Made by a program: the position numbers and the translations under genes. 64,000 bases of DNA from CADDYT01 sp035294125 (lineage in GTDB: Bacteria; Chloroflexota; Ktedonobacteria; Ktedonobacterales; Ktedonobacteraceae): assembly GCA_035294125.1 (NCBI GenBank), contig DATGLM010000062.1, forward strand, positions 1-64,000. The letters run 5' to 3'. Below, piece after piece: positions 43,680 through 52,011 of this stretch; the stretch's first letter is position 1; each line of letters opens with the position of its first letter. The notes below the pieces were generated by a model. The model had not been told where the DNA came from and ran no database searches. It saw only the letters and a program-made list of their open reading frames with translations.

Positions 43680-44927
43680 ATGAGGAAACTTTTGTACTTA
43701 TCCGGGTCGCGCCTGCTCCTGTGGGCGTATGTGGGCGGCGTGATCGGTTTTTATATGACATTGTGGTTTCGCTCCTCGCCTGGTGAGCCGCGCCCATTGT
43801 CCGGCGGTGGCAGGGACCAACAGGCGAGGACGAAGGGGAGGAAGGCGGTTTCGATTGTCGTTCCGGCTCGCAACGAGGAGCGCAATATTCGCCGCAACGT
43901 GACCTCGCTGCTGGAGCAGGATTTCGAGGGCGAGTACGAGGTGATCGTAGTAGACGACGCCTCCACCGACGCGACGCCGCGCATCCTCGACGAGATCGCC
44001 AGTTCGCATCCCCACGCGGAGCGGCTCTATGTGCTGCGCCTGCGCGATCTGCCGCCGGGCTGGGCGGGCAAACCGCACGCTCTGCACGCGGGAGCGCAGG
44101 AGGCTCAGGGCGACTGGTTGCTCTTCACCGACGCCGATACCTGGCACGCGCCCAACGCCCTGCGCACCGCTTATGAGACGGCGACGAAGCAGGGTATCGA
44201 CATGCTCTCTCTGGGAACGACGCAGGAACTGCCCGGTTTCTGGGATAAGGTCTTGATGCCAATGGCCTACCTGGGCATCAGCATGCAGTATCCCATCCGG
44301 CAGGTGAATAATCCGCGCTCGCCCCTGGCGCTGGCGAACGGGCAATTTATCCTGCTGCGCCGCTCTGTCTACGAACTGGTCGGGGGCTATGCGCGCCCGG
44401 ATTTGCGCGCTACACTGCTGGATGACCGCGACCTTGCCCGCGTCGTCAAGGAGAACGGGTTTCACCTGCGCCTGCTGGACGGACGCGATCTCGTGCATGT
44501 ACATATGTACGAGGGACTGGGGGAGGCATGGCGCGGCTGGCGCAAGAATGTGTTCCTGGGCAGCCGTGGTGGGGTCGGCTTCGCCCTGCTGCAACTGCTC
44601 GGCCTGCCGGTAATGACGATCTTCCCCTTTCTCCTGCCCCTGCTGGCGCTGCTCTCATGGCGGCGCAGCCCACGTAGACAAGCATCTCGACAACAGAGCG
44701 TGAAGCCGGTTGATCTTGCTGCCGCCTCTGTGCTTAGTCTTGCCCCTCTGCTAACGTACCGCGCGTGGATCAACAGGCAACTGGGCGTTCCCTGGTACTA
44801 TGCATTGACGCACCCTCTGGCAGGAGCGGTTTTCGCGGGCATCCTTGCCCAATCGGCGTGGCGCGTACTGACGGGCAGGGGCGTCGATTGGCGCGGAAGG
44901 CGATACTACCGTGAAACTGGCGAGTGA
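43680..44927 (+). CDS. Family 2 glycosyltransferase
   Basis: 415 residues. N-terminal membrane helix (~12-30), GT-A domain: VSIVVPARNEERNIRRNV, VIVVDDASTDATPRIL (UDP-sugar Asp), WLLFTDADTWH (DxD metal site), LDDRDLARVV and, after it, a C-terminal part with two or three helices (~310-400). Similar to GT2 enzymes of hopanoid/carotenoid glycosylation (CrtQ, HpnB). Acceptor unknown. Overlaps the following antiporter gene by 17 nt. Confidence 0.88.
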   Translation: MRKLLYLSGSRLLLWAYVGGVIGFYMTLWFRSSPGEPRPLSGGGRDQQARTKGRKAVSIVVPARNEERNIRRNVTSLLEQDFEGEYEVIVVDDASTDATPRILDEIASSHPHAERLYVLRLRDLPPGWAGKPHALHAGAQEAQGDWLLFTDADTWHAPNALRTAYETATKQGIDMLSLGTTQELPGFWDKVLMPMAYLGISMQYPIRQVNNPRSPLALANGQFILLRRSVYELVGGYARPDLRATLLDDRDLARVVKENGFHLRLLDGRDLVHVHMYEGLGEAWRGWRKNVFLGSRGGVGFALLQLLGLPVMTIFPFLLPLLALLSWRRSPRRQASRQQSVKPVDLAAASVLSLAPLLTYRAWINRQLGVPWYYALTHPLAGAVFAGILAQSAWRVLTGRGVDWRGRRYYRETGE

Positions 44928-45990
44928 GCTGCTGCTAGCCGTTGGAGGGCTACCACTGCCTCTGGTGGCCCTGACATTTCTCGTCTCACTGGCGCTAGCC
45001 CTGGCCGCTTCTGCCTGGTTCACGCGCAGGCTGGAAACGGTCTGTGCCGCCCTCCGTCTTTCGTCCGGTATATTGAGCGTGGCGGGTGCGCTGGGCGCCA
45101 ACATTCCCAACTACGCGGCCGCAATAGACGCGCTTTCCGCCGGGCATGGTAGTATCGGGCTGGGCATTATTATTGGCTCGAATATTTATAATATTGCCAT
45201 TATCCTCGGTATCTCCACGTTTGCCACGCCGGGCAGGCACGGGATTACCCTCGATGTGAAGGAGGCGCGCAGCGTCCGTTCTGTCGCGCTCTATGCTCTG
45301 ATAGTGCTTCTGCTCGCGTTGGGCGCGGTCTGGTTTATGCCAGGTTCTCTCCTGCTCCAGGGGTATTCCGTCGTCAATAGCGCCCATCTCTTGCTGATGG
45401 GGGTGTGCCTTCTGGCACTTGGTGCCTTTGGTGCTTTGGTTTTCCATATCGCCCGTCGATCGCACTTCGATTATAGCGATGAAGTCTCGGCTGAGGCCGG
45501 TATTGAGATGCAAGAAGTCGAGCTGGAGAGACGCGAACACGGGCGTCTGGTGTTCGTCATTGGTGAGGTGGCGCTGGCGCTGGCGCTGGCCCTGGGAGGA
45601 GTGATGATCATGGTGCAGGCAGGTCAGAGGCTGACGACTGACCTGCATATCCCGTTGGTACTGGCCGGGCTGCTGGTGCTGGCGGTGGCGACCTCGCTGC
45701 CCAACACGGTGGTAGCCGTCAGCCTTGCCCGCGCTAATATGCACGCGGCCAACGTCGAGGAGGTTTTTAGCAGCAATGCCGTCAATGCCACGTTCGGTCT
45801 TGCCCTCCCACTCTTGATCTGGCCTGTCGCGCTGCGTGACCCCCTCCTGACAGTGATGGACGCCCCATTGATGGTGGCGCTGACGCTGGTCGCGCTGCTC
45901 TTTCTCTATAAGAGGCGCATGAGCCGCCGTATTGGTTTGCTCTTCCTGCTTGTGTATGCGCTGTGGGTAGGCGCGCACATGCTATTGTGA
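44911..45990 (+). CDS. Sodium/calcium exchanger (CaCA) family protein
   Basis: 359 residues from a GTG inside the 3' end of the glycosyltransferase gene. Two inverted alpha-repeats are visible: ANIPNYAAAIDAL ... GLGIIIGSNIYNIAIILG (~65-100) and ATSLPNTVVAVSLARANMHA ... EEVFSSNAVNATFGLALP (~250-300), about ten helices in all, with an acidic cytosolic loop between (~185-215). Family members exchange Ca2+ or other cations for Na+/H+. The acidic residue of the first repeat is replaced (NYA), so selectivity is unclear. Its end overlaps the convergent NTF2 gene by 9 nt. Confidence 0.85.
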   Translation: MKLASELLLAVGGLPLPLVALTFLVSLALALAASAWFTRRLETVCAALRLSSGILSVAGALGANIPNYAAAIDALSAGHGSIGLGIIIGSNIYNIAIILGISTFATPGRHGITLDVKEARSVRSVALYALIVLLLALGAVWFMPGSLLLQGYSVVNSAHLLLMGVCLLALGAFGALVFHIARRSHFDYSDEVSAEAGIEMQEVELERREHGRLVFVIGEVALALALALGGVMIMVQAGQRLTTDLHIPLVLAGLLVLAVATSLPNTVVAVSLARANMHAANVEEVFSSNAVNATFGLALPLLIWPVALRDPLLTVMDAPLMVALTLVALLFLYKRRMSRRIGLLFLLVYALWVGAHMLL

Positions 45991-46458
45991 CGGCGTCGTT
46001 GGATTGAGAAAGTGAGGGTAGGTGGGCAGTTCCATACCCAGTTGGTTCAGGATGCCCGCGAAGCCGCCTGCTGTGTTGAAGATGTTGGTGGCGAGGAAGA
46101 CAATCTGATCGCCGCGCACATCGTACTCCCATATTTCGGGTGGAAGCGCAATGGCTTTGTCGGTGGGTGGGATGGGAGCTAAACCGAGAATGACGATTTC
46201 ACCGGTGTTGGTCCCTGTGACGCGAACGCATACCTCGACAAACTCGTTGTCTCGCGTATTCACGATGCTTTGATTGAACTTCCAATCGGGGAAGGCGCGC
46301 ATCATAGATTTCATATAGTCAATAAACTGTCGCTTATCGAGCCTCTGCGGCATCTGGCCGACGCAGAAGAAATCGTCGGCAAGGCAGGCGGCCAGGGCCT
46401 CGGCGTCGTTGTTTTCCCAGGCCTGAATGCTAGCCTGCACAACCTCTACAGGATTCAT
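45982..46458 (-). CDS. NTF2-like/SnoaL-type protein
   Basis: 158 residues with GAAGGAGG before the ATG. SnoaL-type layout: EVVQASIQAWENNDAEALAA, CLADDFFCVGQMPQRLDKRQF, FPDWKFNQSIV, and a C-terminal GGFAGILNQLGMELP. It shares the DD...P..LDK..F core with the neighbouring gene and with the product at 24498-25058. Ligand or catalytic role unknown. Tail-to-tail overlap of 9 nt with the antiporter gene. Confidence 0.8.
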   Translation of the reverse strand: MNPVEVVQASIQAWENNDAEALAACLADDFFCVGQMPQRLDKRQFIDYMKSMMRAFPDWKFNQSIVNTRDNEFVEVCVRVTGTNTGEIVILGLAPIPPTDKAIALPPEIWEYDVRGDQIVFLATNIFNTAGGFAGILNQLGMELPTYPHFLNPTTPSQ

Positions 46459-46595
46459 CGCGGAACCTCCTTCGTTACGGCTTATTGCAAATGCGCTTGA
46501 CCTTTTGGGATTTGATGAGTATGCTTCCCGAATAAGGAAGCCGGTTGAACCAGCAGGAACCAGTCCCTTGCCCGACCTCCCGTTTGGGATTGAAA

Positions 46596-47060
46596 TTACT
46601 GAATAATGGGAATATTGACTCCCAGTTGCGCTAACAGACCGGGGATGCCGCCACCGGGAACGGGTGGGACGACGATGGCGGTGATTTGATCATTGATGAT
46701 GGTGAAATGCCAGTGTTCAACGGGCAGTCTGACGAGCCGGTTCGTCTCCGAAATCGGTGGCAGGCTCAGGGGTACCAGTTCCATGATATTGGACTGCGTG
46801 CCGGTGAGCTGGACTGTACATTCGACACTCTGCTCCTGCTCCAACTCGTTGTTGGTTTCATGGATGTCGCTGGCGTTGAGCGACAAATTGGGCAGGCCGT
46901 ACTTGAGTTCCTTCATCAAGGCGATGAACTGTTTTTTGTCGAGCGGGCGCGGTAAGTTGCTGGTGAAGGTACAGTCGTCGGCCAGGTAAGCGGAAGCCAG
47001 CGTGTACTCCTGTGACTCCAGGGCGATGATGAACTGTTTGACGATAGCTGCGCCATTCAT
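46596..47060 (-). CDS. NTF2-like/SnoaL-type protein, paralogue
   Basis: 154 residues with AAAGGAGAG before the ATG. Segments AAIVKQFIIALESQEYTLAS, YLADDCTFTSNLPRPLDKKQF, GLPNLSLNASDIHE and the end GGGIPGLLAQLGVNIP parallel the downstream gene and the product at 24498-25058. The two genes here are 137 nt apart in tandem, consistent with local duplication. Function unknown. Confidence 0.8.
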   Translation of the reverse strand: MNGAAIVKQFIIALESQEYTLASAYLADDCTFTSNLPRPLDKKQFIALMKELKYGLPNLSLNASDIHETNNELEQEQSVECTVQLTGTQSNIMELVPLSLPPISETNRLVRLPVEHWHFTIINDQITAIVVPPVPGGGIPGLLAQLGVNIPIIQ

Positions 47061-47122
47061 GGTTAGTCTCTCCTTTTACAAACTTTCTCAAAGTCTTCTC
47101 ATTACAAAGCACGTTCAAAAGT

Positions 47123-48442
47123 CTATTCTAGTTGTGATACCGGGTAATCGAGATTCCGGGCTAGCTGTTGCGCCCACGCGACGAGCTTTTCGTCGGCCAT
47201 TGTGGTGGCGACAAGCTGCAAGCCCAGTGGGAGGCCGTTGGCGGAGAGACCGGCGGGCAGGGTGATGGCAGGCATGCCCGCGTGCGTCCAGGGAACGTTC
47301 ATGTTGGAGTTGCCGGTACTGCTCAGCCCGAAGGGTGCCGGACCCGGTGTGGCAGGGCAGACCCAGAGGTCAATTCCTGCCTCGCTCATGAGAGTCGCGA
47401 GCTGGCTGCGCAGCAGGGCGCGTCCAGCCCGGCAGGTTGTCAGTTCCTCCTCACTCACGCTCTGTCCCCTGCGAATGGCCTGCGCGGTGAGCGGGCGATA
47501 GAGCGGCTCATACTGCGCGAACCAGTCACGATGCCCCCGCGCCATCTCGGCAGCGACCAGCAGATTATGCCGTTCAATAATGGCCGCGATATCGGGCATG
47601 GCAGGTACGTGCCGTACTGTGTAGCCAGCTCTTTCTAGCTGCGCAAGCTGCCTCTCGAAGACGGTCAGCGCCTTCGCGTCCGCCTGCTCAAGATACGGGC
47701 CGTCCGGCACGCCGAGGACGGGCCGATTATGCGCCTGCGTCTCCCTGTTTTGCCAGTTCCGGCAGAGAACGGGAGCAACCAGCGCCACGCCCGCGACATC
47801 CTGCGTGAAAAAACCAACGGTATCCAGCGAGGGTGAAGAGAAGATCAGGCCATCTTCGGAGATGCGGCCATAGGTTGGTTTGAAGCCAACAATGCCGCAG
47901 AAGGCAGCGGGTCGGATGATTGAGCCATTGGTCTGCGTCCCCAGCGCCAGAGTGCAGAGACCGGCAGCCACTGCCGCCGCCGAGCCGCTGCTGGAGCCGC
48001 CGGGCGTATGATTGAGATTGTGCGGATTGCGCGTCGGCCCCGGCTCAAAGAAGGCAAACTCGGTCGTAATCGTTTTGCCTACAATCAGCGCCCCCGCCTC
48101 GCGCAGCAGCGTCACGCAGGCGGCCTCTGGCCCGGCAAACAGTTCGGGTGGAAGCTGCGAACCCGCCTGCGTGGGGAAGCCATCGACGAGAAAAACATCC
48201 TTGACGCCAACCGCCACGCCATACAACGGCGGTCGGTTCGTCACTTCAGAAAAGCGGGCCTGCAACACCCTCGCCTCAGCCAGCAGCCGCTCGCGCCGTC
48301 CCTCTTCAGGCAAAAACGCATGGATAATCGGATCAACCGCGTCGATGCGATCACACAACTCATTGATATACGCCAGCAGATCAAGCCGCCCATCGCGCAG
48401 CGCCTCAGCCGTTGCGGCCAGTGGAGCAGAAGAAATAAGCAA
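47123..48442 (-). CDS. Amidase signature family enzyme
   Basis: 439 residues from a TTG with AAAGGAGG at good spacing. Catalytic Lys in VAVGVKDVFLV (~80), the Gly/Ser motif NHTPGGSSSGSAAAVAAG (~145, cis-Ser) and the nucleophilic Ser in GTQTNGSIIRPAAFCGIVG (~170). Hydrolyses amides by the Ser-cisSer-Lys mechanism. Resembles AtzE/allophanate-type amidases more than GatA: shorter, and no gatC/gatB nearby. Substrate unknown. Confidence 0.88.
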   Translation of the reverse strand: MLISSAPLAATAEALRDGRLDLLAYINELCDRIDAVDPIIHAFLPEEGRRERLLAEARVLQARFSEVTNRPPLYGVAVGVKDVFLVDGFPTQAGSQLPPELFAGPEAACVTLLREAGALIVGKTITTEFAFFEPGPTRNPHNLNHTPGGSSSGSAAAVAAGLCTLALGTQTNGSIIRPAAFCGIVGFKPTYGRISEDGLIFSSPSLDTVGFFTQDVAGVALVAPVLCRNWQNRETQAHNRPVLGVPDGPYLEQADAKALTVFERQLAQLERAGYTVRHVPAMPDIAAIIERHNLLVAAEMARGHRDWFAQYEPLYRPLTAQAIRRGQSVSEEELTTCRAGRALLRSQLATLMSEAGIDLWVCPATPGPAPFGLSSTGNSNMNVPWTHAGMPAITLPAGLSANGLPLGLQLVATTMADEKLVAWAQQLARNLDYPVSQLE

Positions 48443-48651
48443 CTGAACCTCCTTTCATAGAGCAGGCGAAGGTATGAAGGGACATAAATTTCGTGTCTAA
48501 AAGAGAGTATAGCCTCTCCGTGCTAGCATGTACAATGTGGTAGTAGCAGGCGGCGTTGGGAATGGTTTTGTCGTCGGGTGGTGGTAGAGTAGGAGATGAC
48601 CCTTGATGGGTAATTCGGGGGAATGTACGGCGCCGAAGGGTCTGGAATGCT

Positions 48652-48679
48652 GGACAGATGCTACTTCCTCGCATATAAT
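48652..48679 (+). promoter_or_regulatory. Promoter of the small exported protein
   Basis: TGGACA at 48652-48657, 16-bp spacer, TATAAT at 48674-48679. Start expected near 48686, ~33 nt before the ATG at 48719. Confidence 0.5.
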
Positions 48680-48718
48680 AGGAATGTATTGATGTGATTA
48701 ATGTCAAGGGGAAGCAGT

Positions 48719-49141
48719 ATGATTCGATTGCTCTCGCGGCTGGTCGTGCTGGGCGTCGTTCTCGTCGCGCTCTATATTATCCTGTCACCCGGCATATTCA
48801 AGAATATTCAGACCAATCTGAATTCACAGACCGACGTTTCCGCGACGGTGGTGAGCCAGTTGCAGACGCCAGTGGCCGCTATTTCCACGCCTGTGCATGC
48901 CGCCATCAATCCGACAGTCGTGAGCGCCACACCAACTTCTACCGGTACGAATGCACCTGCTGCGACCAGTACCACTACGAATACCAGCAGCAATCCGAAT
49001 AGTAACTCAAGCAGCGCGCTCACCTATAGCAATGGCAACAACACGGTGCTCAAGAGGCTGATGAGCCAGTTTCCTGATACGGGCGTGGCCCCGCCGCAGG
49101 GAAGCTCGTATGATAACTATACCTTCCCCAGAAAGTATTAG
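48719..49141 (+). CDS. Small membrane-anchored Ser/Thr-rich protein
   Basis: 140 residues from the ATG with AAGGGGAAG. A signal-anchor helix (~4-24, LLSRLVVLGVVLVALYIIL) is followed by a Ser/Thr/Asn-rich extracytoplasmic stretch (TSTTTNTSSNPNSNSSS) and a short conserved-looking C-terminus (MSQFPDTGVAPPQGSSYDNY). No lipobox, no sortase motif. Probably a surface-exposed tether or processed peptide precursor; not recognised. Confidence 0.7.
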   Translation: MIRLLSRLVVLGVVLVALYIILSPGIFKNIQTNLNSQTDVSATVVSQLQTPVAAISTPVHAAINPTVVSATPTSTGTNAPAATSTTTNTSSNPNSNSSSALTYSNGNNTVLKRLMSQFPDTGVAPPQGSSYDNYTFPRKY

Positions 49142-49249
49142 CAAGGTTGATAGGATACCCTTACCTGTACGAGTTTTGAAGCGGCACTAAAGAGGGTTTC
49201 GTATATGGTAAGGGCACCCATTGCGGTACCCTGTTGTGGAAAAAATCCG

Positions 49250-50458
49250 TCAGCGTTTCATGACCAGCACCTTGAAGTTGCCCATGCCGCTGGGATTGGT
49301 GAGGGCGGCGACACGGTTGCGCAGATTGTACCACCTGAAGAGGGCGATCTGACCTCTGTCGGAGGCGCGGTCGGTATCGATCTCAGTGAACTGTGTCTTG
49401 CGCAACGCATCCAGTTCTTCGTAGATGCCCATTGCTTCCAGCCACTTGCTCTGGGTGGTGAAGGCGTGCAAGCGCAAGCCAAAGCGGCGTCCCTCCTCGA
49501 TGAGCGCGCTGAAGTTGACGTGTGCCGTGATGTCCTGCTGGCCCGGCAGCGCGAGGGGAAGCTCGTTCATCTGGTGGCGATAATAGCAAGCGAGAGTGCC
49601 GGAGCGTCGGTAAGCGGTGTAAAGCGCACGAGCTTTGTCGCCATAATCGATGACGAGGATAAAGCCCCTTCCCTTCGTAGCGCGAGGGGATCTGTACAGA
49701 CGCGTAGCGGTGTGCTGCATCCAGCGCCGGGCGTCGAGGTTGATCTCTGCCTGCCAGCGTTCGCCAAAGTTGGGCCAGGGAATCTTGTAGTGATCCAGGT
49801 AAGCGGCGACCGCCGGTGAGCTTGGCTCGTCCAGCACCTCGTAAAGCTGCCCCTCGCGCGCATCCACGTAGATTTCATATAGCCTTCCTTCGTAGATCAT
49901 CACCCGATGCACGGGAAATGCATCGACCAGTTCGTTGGAGAGAATGACGTGATAGCCTTCACCGCTCGCCGTCGCGCCAGCATCGTGTATAGTAGGGCCA
50001 CCCCTTGCGGGTGGCCTGTGGGCGGCTGATCTGTGGGCGGCTGATCTGTGGGTGGATGGCACGGGTGTAGCATTAACAGAATCATGGCCGGTGTTGATGT
50101 CTTCAGTGGAGTAATCGAGCGCGTTGTGCAGGTCAGGAGCCTGTTGTTCGGCCCATGCGCGCACGGCCTGCGCGAGGTCGCCCCGGCCAGCGCCCTGTTC
50201 GAGGACGTGAAAGGGAGATGGATGGCCGAGGGCTTCCCACATCTGGCGTAGTTGCCGCCCGACACAGTGGGCGAAGAAAGCGGAGACATCGGTACTGGTG
50301 AAGTAATCGCCCTCCCAACCGACGCGGCGCTTGTTCGTTACGTAGTAGCCGTAGCCGGGTTCGTAGAGGGCCATGCGCATGTATTCGGCGAAGGTCATAG
50401 GACCCTCGCGCTGGATGCGTGCGAGAATGCGTTGTTCGAGTGGTGTAGCGACTGTCAT
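49250..50458 (-). CDS. MidA-family (NDUFAF7-like) methyltransferase with repeat insertion
   Basis: 402 residues. Family blocks: ILARIQREGPMTFAEYMRMA, YEPGYGYYV, GDYFTSTDVS, FHVLEQGAGRGDLAQAV (SAM motif I), VILSNELVDAFPVHRV, FILVIDYGD, DITAHVNFSALIEEG. Homologues include the arginine methyltransferase for complex I assembly. Between motif I and VILSNEL, the region that normally carries the post-motif acidic strand is replaced by a low-complexity stretch with in-frame HRSAA repeats (DNA repeat 50016-50058). ATG overlaps the holA stop (ATGA). Confidence 0.85.
   Translation of the reverse strand: MTVATPLEQRILARIQREGPMTFAEYMRMALYEPGYGYYVTNKRRVGWEGDYFTSTDVSAFFAHCVGRQLRQMWEALGHPSPFHVLEQGAGRGDLAQAVRAWAEQQAPDLHNALDYSTEDINTGHDSVNATPVPSTHRSAAHRSAAHRPPARGGPTIHDAGATASGEGYHVILSNELVDAFPVHRVMIYEGRLYEIYVDAREGQLYEVLDEPSSPAVAAYLDHYKIPWPNFGERWQAEINLDARRWMQHTATRLYRSPRATKGRGFILVIDYGDKARALYTAYRRSGTLACYYRHQMNELPLALPGQQDITAHVNFSALIEEGRRFGLRLHAFTTQSKWLEAMGIYEELDALRKTQFTEIDTDRASDRGQIALFRWYNLRNRVAALTNPSGMGNFKVLVMKR
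50016..50058. repeat. In-frame 15-bp tandem repeat inside the MidA-family gene
   Basis: CTGTGGGCGGCTGAT occurs at 50016-50030 and 50031-50045 with a third, diverged partial copy from 50046. The 15-bp unit encodes HRSAA on the minus strand, so copy-number change would not shift the frame. Confidence 0.8.
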
Positions 50459-51528
50459 ACTTTTTGTGGTTCGCTGCCGAAGGAGACGACCAGCAGGTCT
50501 AAGGCCAGTTCCGGCGTCAGGCGGCTGCGTTTGAGCGCGGCGTCTGTTTCCAGCAGGTTGCGGTAGGCGCTTTCTAGCTGCGCGGAGCTGAATTTGCCGG
50601 GCTGGCGCAGGGCTTTTTCGACGACGAAGGGCGCGATGCCGATGGTAGAAGCAATCTGCGACCCGCGCATGCCTTGCTGTGACAGTTCTTTGACGAGCAG
50701 CAGGGTGCGCACCTGCGTGGTAATCATGCTAATGATGCGCAGGGGCGGCTCGCCGTCGGCCAGCAGGTCGTGCAGGATGTCGAGCGCCTGTTTGCGGTTG
50801 CGCTGCGCGAGGGCGTCGGTCAGATCGAAGATGCGCGCCTCCTGCACCTGAGCGGAGAGTTTGCGCACGGTGTCAACGCGGATGGTGCCGCCTGCGCCCA
50901 CATAGGTCGCCAGCTTATCCAGTTCGTTCGCCAGCAGACGCAGGTGATTGCCGATGAAGTTTGCCAGCAGTTCGGCAGCATCAGGTGCGATACTGACGCC
51001 CAGCCCCTTTGCCCGTTTGCTGATCCAGCTTTCCAGCGCCTTGCCCTTTGGCAGCGTACACTGAATCACTTTGCCGTGCTGGCTGGCGGCCTTAAGCAGA
51101 GGATGGGCGGCGTCCAGCACCTCATCGACCAGCACAACCAGGACGGTTGATGCGGGCATGGAGGTGACGTACTCCGCGAGGCCCTTCTCGAAGCTGGCGC
51201 GGGATTCCCCTTTGCTGCTTTTCTTGCCTTTTTTCGCCTTGCCGCCCTTGCCTGTCTCGCCTGCTTCCCCATCGCTCGCTACGCTCCCGGTATCACTTGC
51301 TGCTGGAGCAGAGTCCTCGCCGCGCCGTTTTTTCGGCAGACCTTCGAGAATGACGAGGCGCTGATCCGTCAGGAAGGGGAGGGTGTCGCAGGTAGCGGTG
51401 AGGGTTGCAAGCGAAACCTCACCGCCATAATAGGTGTCCTGATTGTAGTCGAAATTTCCCTGTTGCCGCAGCAGCTTGAGCTGTTCGCGGCTGCTGAATT
51501 CATCATCGCCGTGCAGCAGATAAAACAT
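50455..51528 (-). CDS. holA: DNA polymerase III subunit delta
   Basis: 357 residues. FYLLHGDDEFSSREQLKLLR opens as in HolA; PFLTDQRLVILEGLPKK, LANFIGNHLRLLANELDKLATYVG and FDLTDALAQRNRKQALDILHDLL follow, with LTPELALDLLVVSF at the end. A Lys/Gly/Ser-rich insertion (~75-105) is unusual. The subunit opens the beta clamp in the clamp-loader complex. Start has a GAAGAA site within the end of the upstream gene (3 nt spacer) and its TGA overlaps the next gene's ATG, so three genes form one operon. Confidence 0.93.
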   Translation of the reverse strand: MFYLLHGDDEFSSREQLKLLRQQGNFDYNQDTYYGGEVSLATLTATCDTLPFLTDQRLVILEGLPKKRRGEDSAPAASDTGSVASDGEAGETGKGGKAKKGKKSSKGESRASFEKGLAEYVTSMPASTVLVVLVDEVLDAAHPLLKAASQHGKVIQCTLPKGKALESWISKRAKGLGVSIAPDAAELLANFIGNHLRLLANELDKLATYVGAGGTIRVDTVRKLSAQVQEARIFDLTDALAQRNRKQALDILHDLLADGEPPLRIISMITTQVRTLLLVKELSQQGMRGSQIASTIGIAPFVVEKALRQPGKFSSAQLESAYRNLLETDAALKRSRLTPELALDLLVVSFGSEPQKV

Positions 51529-51531
51529 GGG

Positions 51532-51906
51532 CTATTCTTCGTGAAGTACGATATCCGGGCGGCGATAGATATTGGGGTTGGCGCGCGCGATGAGCAGGTC
51601 CATGATCATGCCACCGGCAAGGCCGAGCGTCGAGTCGAAGAACAGGGAGCCAAAGAAGGTCGAAGCTCCATCCGCGCCGGGCAGCGGGGTGTTGAAGATG
51701 AGTGTGCCGACCCAGCCCAGAATGATAAGGAAGCCGATGAATGCTCCTATGAATGCCCCTAGCACGACGGCCCAGCGCCGCTTGACCGCGCTCATCCAGA
51801 ATGCAAGGAAAAGCGAGATCGGGAGGGAAAGGATGAACCCGACCAGGGCCCCGACGAATATACCGCTCGTTGGATCTATAATGAGAGCAGGTGCGAGATT
51901 TCCCAT
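51532..51906 (-). CDS. Small Gly-rich membrane protein
   Basis: 124 residues from the ATG at 51906 with GAGGAGG; the longer frame lacks a site. Three hydrophobic, Gly-rich helices (about 10-32, 42-65, 85-108) with GxxxG-type spacing (GIFVGALVGFIL, GAFIGAFIGFLIIL). No family recognised. First gene of the holA operon, 3 nt from holA. Confidence 0.7.
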   Translation of the reverse strand: MGNLAPALIIDPTSGIFVGALVGFILSLPISLFLAFWMSAVKRRWAVVLGAFIGAFIGFLIILGWVGTLIFNTPLPGADGASTFFGSLFFDSTLGLAGGMIMDLLIARANPNIYRRPDIVLHEE

Positions 51907-52011
51907 TGTATTACAAGCCTCCTCAAGACAAGATTGAATTTTTCTACCACGTATTATATGTCTGTAGCGCTTTGCATGCAAGCATGTCGCGCGCTCTGAA
52001 AAAGGAAGCAC

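Noticed and set aside
44911..45990. Possible hallmark of a toxin or defence island near the antiporter and glycosyltransferase
   Set aside because: Neighbouring genes are ordinary metabolic or transport types; no nuclease, TIR, restriction or abortive-infection domain was found.
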